This document shows positions 58,761-64,000 of a stretch of DNA of 64,000 nucleotides, one piece after another. Source of the stretch: Haemophilus parainfluenzae (GTDB taxonomy: Bacteria > Pseudomonadota > Gammaproteobacteria > Enterobacterales > Pasteurellaceae); contig NZ_QEPZ01000003.1 in assembly GCF_003253005.1 (NCBI RefSeq), positions 1-64,000 of the forward strand. The letters run 5' to 3'. The translations under genes were made by a program, and so were the position numbers. Under the pieces are notes generated by a model, which was not told the origin of the DNA, made no database searches, and saw only the letters and a program-made list of their open reading frames with translations. How positions within the stretch are numbered: the first letter of the stretch is position 1; the number at the start of each line of letters is the position of its first letter.

Positions 58761-60212
58761 CTAGTTCTTAGTTAATTTTGATCTAATTTGATTTAGAATA
58801 GTAAAAATAAAAGGTTCTTTAGACAGCAATAAAATACCTAAATAACAAATAAAAAACAGGCTCGCGCTTACTAAAAATACAATAACCTCATTATAATTCA
58901 GATTTATATTCAGCCATATTGATACACTAATAGCTAAAGATAATGCCATAATAATTCGCATATAACTGATTCCACCAAATAGTACTTGAGAATAAGCTCT
59001 TAATATATAAATCTGATAGATTAAAATACTCGACTCAGCCACCATTACAGAAACTGCCGCACCGATTGCTCCGTATTCTGGAATTAAGATTAAATTAAGC
59101 ACCATATTGATTACAGCAGCAATCACCACAGAATAGCATAGATATTTTTCCTTCTTCAGTGGAATAAGCATCTGAATCCCTGTTAAATTAGATAACCCCA
59201 CAATAAAAATAATTAACGCTAATACTTGCAGCGGAACAATCGAGCCTGAATAAGCAGAACCAGCCAAAATCAAAACTGATGGTTTTGCAAATAAAATACA
59301 GAAGACAACCAAAGGAAGAGATAAGATAAAAATAAATTGTGTTGATTTTGACAAAATATCATTAAACTTATCCCACATATTATTTTCAATATAATAACTT
59401 AATCTTGGTAATAAAACGGCACCTAACGAAGTAACAATACTTACCATCACATCTTTTATGCGATATGCTGCATTATAATAACCAACTTCTTCATCCCCTT
59501 GCATAAAACCAAGCAATGCCACACTCACATTTACATAAAAAGAGACTGCAATCGTAGTAATAAAAAAAGTCATCATTGGTTTAAGATGGCGTTTAAAGTC
59601 ATAATTTGAAAAATATTTAATTGTTATTATTTTCCGCAAATTATATAAATTTACGACACCTGAACCAACGGTAGCCAAAATAATGATAAAGGCATAAGCA
59701 CTATAATCCGCCTCAGTTTTAACACATGTAAAAACAAGTAAAAAAGCAATTAATTTAAAAATAATGGAACGGATAGTAATATAAAAATACTGCTCAATTC
59801 CTTTATATAGCCATTCCACCCCCACAATTGTGAATAGAATATTTAAACCAGAAATTAAAAAAAGTGTTTTCTCAGCCTTTAATTCAGGAATAAAAACGAT
59901 ACCTAAAAAATAGACGATATAGACAAAACTCATCAATACCATATTGATGAGTAATATTTCCTGCACTATTTTTGATAATTTTTCTTTATTATCCCTTACT
60001 TGCGCACAAGCTCGGATACCATAATTAGCGACACCAAAGGCGGCAAAAATACTAAAATAAGAAACAATAGAATAAGCAAATGCAACTTTCCCCGTTCCAA
60101 TTGGGCTTAGCACCCTAGAAACATAAGGAAATGTTAATAATGGAAATAAGAAATTAGATACCGTTAATAACATATTCATTAAAAAATTAAATTTAAGCGT
60201 TCTTATTTTCAT
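58761..60212 (-). CDS. wzx: O-antigen/polysaccharide repeat-unit flippase (Wzx)
   Basis: A 483-residue MATE/MOP-superfamily protein with about 12-14 helices. The N-terminal FNFLMNMLLTVSNFLFPLLTFPYVSRVL and FAYSIVSYFSIFAAFGVANYGIR match Wzx-type flippases that move lipid-linked repeat units across the inner membrane. AT-rich. Its start lies seven bases after the polymerase-like gene. Confidence 0.88.
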   Translation of the reverse strand: MKIRTLKFNFLMNMLLTVSNFLFPLLTFPYVSRVLSPIGTGKVAFAYSIVSYFSIFAAFGVANYGIRACAQVRDNKEKLSKIVQEILLINMVLMSFVYIVYFLGIVFIPELKAEKTLFLISGLNILFTIVGVEWLYKGIEQYFYITIRSIIFKLIAFLLVFTCVKTEADYSAYAFIIILATVGSGVVNLYNLRKIITIKYFSNYDFKRHLKPMMTFFITTIAVSFYVNVSVALLGFMQGDEEVGYYNAAYRIKDVMVSIVTSLGAVLLPRLSYYIENNMWDKFNDILSKSTQFIFILSLPLVVFCILFAKPSVLILAGSAYSGSIVPLQVLALIIFIVGLSNLTGIQMLIPLKKEKYLCYSVVIAAVINMVLNLILIPEYGAIGAAVSVMVAESSILIYQIYILRAYSQVLFGGISYMRIIMALSLAISVSIWLNINLNYNEVIVFLVSASLFFICYLGILLLSKEPFIFTILNQIRSKLTKN

Positions 60213-60218
60213 ATTTAA

Positions 60219-61385
60219 TTATATATATACTGAATTTTTATTCTTATTATCATACGCCAACAAGAATATAAATGGATTAAATGTTATAAGTAATAAATGA
60301 GGATTTATCATTATGTTAATCAATGAAAATATAATAGCCAACCCAAGATAAATATTATTTTTAAGCACAATTCTCTTTCCCAATCTAAAAAAACCAAGAA
60401 AGATAAAAATAAATAAAACAATCCCCTGATCCAATAATACTTTCAAATAACCAGAATCAACTACAAATAACTTATTGTATTGATTTACATCCAGTAAATC
60501 TACATACTCTATATGTTGACCAAGAATAGAAAGGCCATATGTATCATAAGCGTAATATCCATATGCTAATCTACCACTTAACGCTTTATTTAATGCAAAC
60601 ATCCAGCTACTGCCTGGATCATAAAAAACTTGTATTAATATTGATAACAAAGAAAATAATAAAAATGAATATATTGTTAAAAATTTCAAAATCCTACCCA
60701 AAACTCTTGTTTTATAATCTATATTAAATATTCTTATAAAAATCAGAGAAAATATTAATAAGTTAACCAGATAAAACACAGTTCTCGTATCTGTAAAATC
60801 ATATAATACATAATTTAGAAATAATAAAAATATAGATTCAAAAACAGAAAGCTTATGATTTCTAAGAACAATCCAAGATAGAGAAACATATAAAAACACA
60901 TTAGGTAAATATGTAGAAAAAACGTATCCTAATGGATGTCTGAAAACAGTCTCCCCATCACTATTTTCTCTATAAAAATTAACATCTGAGTATTCATACA
61001 TATCAAATAAATATGTAATATATACAAATAAAGCACCACAAAAAATAGATATAAGAAAACATTTTAGAATTAAGTCAAATTTAACATACTTAGAAAAAAT
61101 AAAAAGGAAAAATAATGTCAAGCCTATTCCAGAATAATAATATGAAAAAATAAAAATTGGAATAAGTAGATAATCTAACAATGAGTACTTATTAAACTTG
61201 TAAAAAAATATTAATAAAAAACCTATTCCATATAAAACAATCTTGATTTTACTCAAAATCATTTCATGATTATCTAGACTAATAAAATACTGTGAATTAG
61301 ATATATTAGAAAAAAATACATTAGCTGTATAAAAAAATAAAAATATAAATGTTAGAACTATATTCTTAATATTTATCATATGCAC
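60219..61385 (-). CDS. Putative polysaccharide polymerase (Wzy-like)
   Basis: A 388-residue protein that is almost entirely hydrophobic, with about 10-12 helices and a larger periplasmic loop (about 230-290, containing RLAYGYYAYDTYGLSILG). Wzy proteins share little sequence, so the call rests on topology, position beside Wzx and the WRLAYG/GRLAYGY-type loop seen in some Wzy proteins. Very AT-rich. It overlaps the TagF-like gene by 20 bases. Confidence 0.7.
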   Translation of the reverse strand: MHMINIKNIVLTFIFLFFYTANVFFSNISNSQYFISLDNHEMILSKIKIVLYGIGFLLIFFYKFNKYSLLDYLLIPIFIFSYYYSGIGLTLFFLFIFSKYVKFDLILKCFLISIFCGALFVYITYLFDMYEYSDVNFYRENSDGETVFRHPLGYVFSTYLPNVFLYVSLSWIVLRNHKLSVFESIFLLFLNYVLYDFTDTRTVFYLVNLLIFSLIFIRIFNIDYKTRVLGRILKFLTIYSFLLFSLLSILIQVFYDPGSSWMFALNKALSGRLAYGYYAYDTYGLSILGQHIEYVDLLDVNQYNKLFVVDSGYLKVLLDQGIVLFIFIFLGFFRLGKRIVLKNNIYLGLAIIFSLINIMINPHLLLITFNPFIFLLAYDNKNKNSVYI

Positions 61386-62571
61386 CGTTTAATATACTAT
61401 TATATAGTTTTTCTGAAGCCTTTCCATTATCAAAATTACCAAACTCAGTATAAAACTCAATCAATTTTATTTTAAACTCTTCATAATTGAATTCTGTAAT
61501 ATTATTCATTAATTCTTCATTCGTACTAGCTTTAGGGTAAGGCAAGCTTTCGATAGAGTTATAAAAACTAAAATCCTTTTTATATGTATCTAAGTCAGGC
61601 ATATATAAGAAACATGGTTTATATTGTAATGAGAAATCCCAAGAAGATGAAGAATAATCAGTTATGAGCACATCCGAAGCTAATAATAGGTCTTGCATAT
61701 CAGAGTATGAAGAGGCATCAATAACAGAACCATCTATTTCACTATCGTTAGTATTAAAATAATGACTTCTCACTAACAATACCCATTTACCACCAAATTT
61801 CTTTTCTAATGAACTCAAAGTACTAGAAATATCTAATCCGTATAATTCTTTTGCAAAATTTTCACGATAAGTAGGAGCATATAAAGCAATTTTTAACGAA
61901 GAATCAATATCAAGCTCTTTTCTTACTTTAGAAATAATCTGACTTTTTAACAATTCATTTTCAAAAAAAATATCATTTCTAGGCAAACCTATTTCTAGAT
62001 CTATTATATTATCTCCAAATGATATCTCCCTAATATCTTTAAATTTTTGACAGCCACAGATTAAATATCCAAATGAATGCCGCATTTTATAAAGCCGTTT
62101 ATCTACTGGATGTGGCATAGTACATAATCCAACACATTTTAATGCGCCGCTGCCGTGCCATGTATTAATAAATATTTGTTTCTTTCTAGGGTTAATAAAT
62201 GATGACCAAAAATCATTAAATATTAGGATTGATGAAGAAATATAATAATAATAATATCTAATGCTATATACTCTAACTAGTTTTATATTTTTCTCTTGCA
62301 AATGAAGAAACTTTTCAGGCTCCTTAAATGCCCAAATAATTTCATATTTGTTAGTTTTGTTTAATATATATTCTGAAATAGCTTTAGGGTTGCAAGTATA
62401 CCCTCTCCCCTCATATGCTCTAAACAATATTCTGTTCGATTTTAATGGAATCAAAAAAGATAAGAAATAAATAATACCCCTTAGCATTAATAAACTATAA
62501 ACAACAACTGCTTTACAAGCATAGTAAATAAAAGATGAGTTTTTCAAAAAAGATTTTATTAAACTTAACAT
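61366..62571 (-). CDS. CDP-glycerol glycerophosphotransferase family protein (TagF/TarL-like)
   Basis: A 401-residue protein with an N-terminal membrane-associated segment and the Glyphos_transf domain: NTWHGSGALKCVG (about 149, catalytic His) and DVLITDYSSSSWDFSLQYKP (about 317-336). Family members move glycerol- or ribitol-phosphate from CDP donors to make teichoic acids or capsule backbones. Together with the cytidylyltransferase and LicD genes this supports phosphopolyol in the surface glycan. Confidence 0.83.
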   Translation of the reverse strand: MLSLIKSFLKNSSFIYYACKAVVVYSLLMLRGIIYFLSFLIPLKSNRILFRAYEGRGYTCNPKAISEYILNKTNKYEIIWAFKEPEKFLHLQEKNIKLVRVYSIRYYYYYISSSILIFNDFWSSFINPRKKQIFINTWHGSGALKCVGLCTMPHPVDKRLYKMRHSFGYLICGCQKFKDIREISFGDNIIDLEIGLPRNDIFFENELLKSQIISKVRKELDIDSSLKIALYAPTYRENFAKELYGLDISSTLSSLEKKFGGKWVLLVRSHYFNTNDSEIDGSVIDASSYSDMQDLLLASDVLITDYSSSSWDFSLQYKPCFLYMPDLDTYKKDFSFYNSIESLPYPKASTNEELMNNITEFNYEEFKIKLIEFYTEFGNFDNGKASEKLYNSILNGAYDKY

Positions 62572-62573
62572 AA

Positions 62574-63449
62574 TTATTTCTCTAAATATTCTTTATAGCT
62601 AATTTCTGTATCAAAAATAATATTACCATGATAAGATGCTTCCTGCTGAGGGGTCATATAATCTCCAAAAGTAATTTTTAGTATAGTATCGTATCCGATA
62701 GGGCAAGCTACTTTAAGTCCCATAAAATCCTTTATAGTAATATCATTAAAACATTCTCTTGGCCAAATACATTTATCTCTATAATCAAAGGAAATTTCTC
62801 CTATAGGTAAATTCTTGTTATTATTATATCTAGAGCAAATATCTTCAAATAAATGAAACAATTTCTTATAATCAAATAACTTGAAGATAGGCATCACAAG
62901 ATAATGAGCTAAACATTTCAATCTACTAGGGTTTTTTACAGGATTAATCATAATGCCTGCTTTCAAAATAATGCTTAGAAGCTTTAATATATTTGAATGA
63001 AAATATCTTTTTATCTTATTTGTTGGTACTGAATCCAAGGGAAAGATATCAATAAAAATTCCTTGGTTAAAATATAGTCCTTTTTCATGACTAACAATAG
63101 CTGTTGTATTTGAATTTCTAATTTGTGCATGAGGTCTAACATAATTTTGTTCTGTATATGTAGTTTGAAAGAAAATAGGATCCGTAAATTCATATTTTGC
63201 AATTTCAAGCAATTTATTATAATCATCCCTAGGCATATCAATATCAATGTCATCATCCCATGGAATAAATCCACTATGTCTAATTGCACCTAATAATGAC
63301 CCTCCAGCCATATAATATTTCAGATTATATTTTTCACATACCGAAATAAACTTCTTAAGTAATTCTAATTCAGTTTTCCAAACTAATTTCATTTTTTCGT
63401 CAACATAAAATCCACAGATTTCTTCTGCGTGTAGAGATTCTATTACCAT
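62574..63449 (-). CDS. LicD-family phosphotransferase
   Basis: A 291-residue protein with the LicD signature AGGSLLGAIRHSGFIPWDDDID (about 48-69; the DDDID metal site), followed by MPRDDYNKLL. LicD enzymes attach phosphocholine in Haemophilus and Streptococcus; relatives (FKRP, fukutin) attach ribitol-phosphate from CDP-ribitol. No licA/licB/licC choline genes are in the window, and a cytidylyltransferase of TarI type is close by, so a polyol-phosphate transfer is as likely as phosphocholine. Confidence 0.85.
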   Translation of the reverse strand: MVIESLHAEEICGFYVDEKMKLVWKTELELLKKFISVCEKYNLKYYMAGGSLLGAIRHSGFIPWDDDIDIDMPRDDYNKLLEIAKYEFTDPIFFQTTYTEQNYVRPHAQIRNSNTTAIVSHEKGLYFNQGIFIDIFPLDSVPTNKIKRYFHSNILKLLSIILKAGIMINPVKNPSRLKCLAHYLVMPIFKLFDYKKLFHLFEDICSRYNNNKNLPIGEISFDYRDKCIWPRECFNDITIKDFMGLKVACPIGYDTILKITFGDYMTPQQEASYHGNIIFDTEISYKEYLEK

Positions 63450-63461
63450 ATATTATTCTCG

Positions 63462-64000
63462 TTAAAATTTTTTCACATTATAGTTAGATAAAAATAAATC
63501 GATCACTTTAGTCTCAGCTAACATTTCATTATAATTCAATAAATTGTTCTGTACCGAATTAGTTTGAATAGTTCTAATAAATTCAACTAATTCATATCTT
63601 AACCCCTCACCTTCAAACTTATAAAAGTACTTATTATTATTATTTATATTCTCATAGCATACTTCAAAAAATTCTGTTTTCCACCATGGCGCAGGGACAT
63701 ATATATATCCCTTAGTCCCAGCAATAATTAAATTACTTTCCGCTTTAGCTTTAATCGCAACTGTTGCACTAGCTATAGAGTTAGAATAACGTAAATCTAT
63801 TTTAGTAAAGATATCAATATTATTTTCAAAATGAGATGTAAATGAAATATCTTCATAATTTATTCCTAGTAATTTAAATACAATAAGCAAAGGATAAGAA
63901 ACTAGCGATTCAATACTCCCACCAGAAATACGAGTTTGTTCATTAAATAGATCATCTTCAAGAACTTGTGTAAACCTAGCTTCAATATTTAATATATTTC
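63462..64000 (-). CDS. Gfo/Idh/MocA-family oxidoreductase, C-terminal part (cut by window end)
   Basis: The frame is open to the last base of the window, giving about 179 C-terminal residues; the N-terminal NAD domain lies beyond the edge. The stretch RISGGSIESLVSYPLLIVFKLLG matches the GGGALLDLGxYP-type segment of the family's C-terminal domain, and FYKFEGEGLRYELVEFIRTI is the usual late helix. Substrate unknown; such enzymes in surface-glycan loci oxidise or reduce nucleotide sugars. Start is 12 bases before LicD. AT-rich. Confidence 0.75.
   Translation of the reverse strand, partial: NILNIEARFTQVLEDDLFNEQTRISGGSIESLVSYPLLIVFKLLGINYEDISFTSHFENNIDIFTKIDLRYSNSIASATVAIKAKAESNLIIAGTKGYIYVPAPWWKTEFFEVCYENINNNNKYFYKFEGEGLRYELVEFIRTIQTNSVQNNLLNYNEMLAETKVIDLFLSNYNVKKF

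Noticed and set aside
1-64000. CRISPR arrays, insertion sequences, prophage
   Set aside because: No regular spaced repeats, transposase, integrase or phage structural genes were found.

Overview
The window comes from a member of the Pasteurellaceae, most probably a Haemophilus close to H. parainfluenzae or H. influenzae. The evidence is some 40 copies of the Haemophilus-type DNA uptake signal sequence (USS, AAGTGCGGT or its complement), about 40% GC housekeeping genes, and gene blocks I recognise from Haemophilus: nqrABCDEF-apbE-nqrM-mnmA, opsX/kdkA, and ndk-pepB-rfbB at the edge of a surface-glycan locus. The organism call rests on recognition, not on a database search.

Layout. 1-105: 3' end of rplS. 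151-8694 (minus): Na+-translocating NADH:quinone reductase operon with its flavin inserter ApbE, its maturation factor NqrM, and mnmA. 9092-10087: divergent bolA and a YajG-type lipoprotein gene. 10088-16593 (plus): structured leader, corA, yggT, yggU, leuS, lptE, holA. 16624-21890 (minus): sulfatase-fold membrane transferase, mutT, secA and its upstream arrest peptide secM. 21963-24794: DUF721/DciA gene, then dam, aroB, aroK. 25102-26769: Dcu-type C4-dicarboxylate transporter with an extra soluble domain and a likely FNR promoter. 27052-32001 (minus): yceD-rpmF-plsX-fabH-fabD-fabG-acpP. 32135-37324: ABC exporter, AraC regulator divergent from an AhpD-like protein, opsX divergent from kdkA. 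37377-37453: tRNA-Ile2(CAU). 37540-44650 (minus): glyS and glyQ, split by about 4 kb holding an uncharacterised AT-rich gene, a gene remnant, a histidine phosphatase, an FmdE-like protein, a tiny lipoprotein ORF, a glutaredoxin-like protein and a nitrobindin-like protein. 44851-49453 (plus): TonB-dependent receptor plus a BtuFCD/FecBCD-type ABC importer. 49502-51233 (minus): ndk and pepB.

51252-64000 (minus) is a Wzx/Wzy-type surface polysaccharide locus. It is AT-rich and I found no USS in its roughly 12.7 kb. Genes in transcription order: Gfo/Idh/MocA oxidoreductase (cut by the window edge), LicD-family transferase, TagF-like polyol-phosphate transferase, Wzy-like polymerase, Wzx flippase, IspD/TarI-like cytidylyltransferase, NAD-dependent SDR, UDP-galactopyranose mutase, WbaP-type initiating phosphotransferase, two acyltransferase-3 genes (one frameshifted in a poly-T run) and rfbB. 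The cytidylyltransferase, SDR, TagF-like and LicD proteins together suggest a glycan carrying phosphopolyol made through a CDP-polyol donor, with galactofuranose and O-acyl groups. This is the most interesting system in the window. Other points worth a second look are the SecM arrest motif, the corA leader, the Dcu insertion domain and the remnants between glyS and glyQ. I saw no CRISPR array, insertion sequence or prophage.
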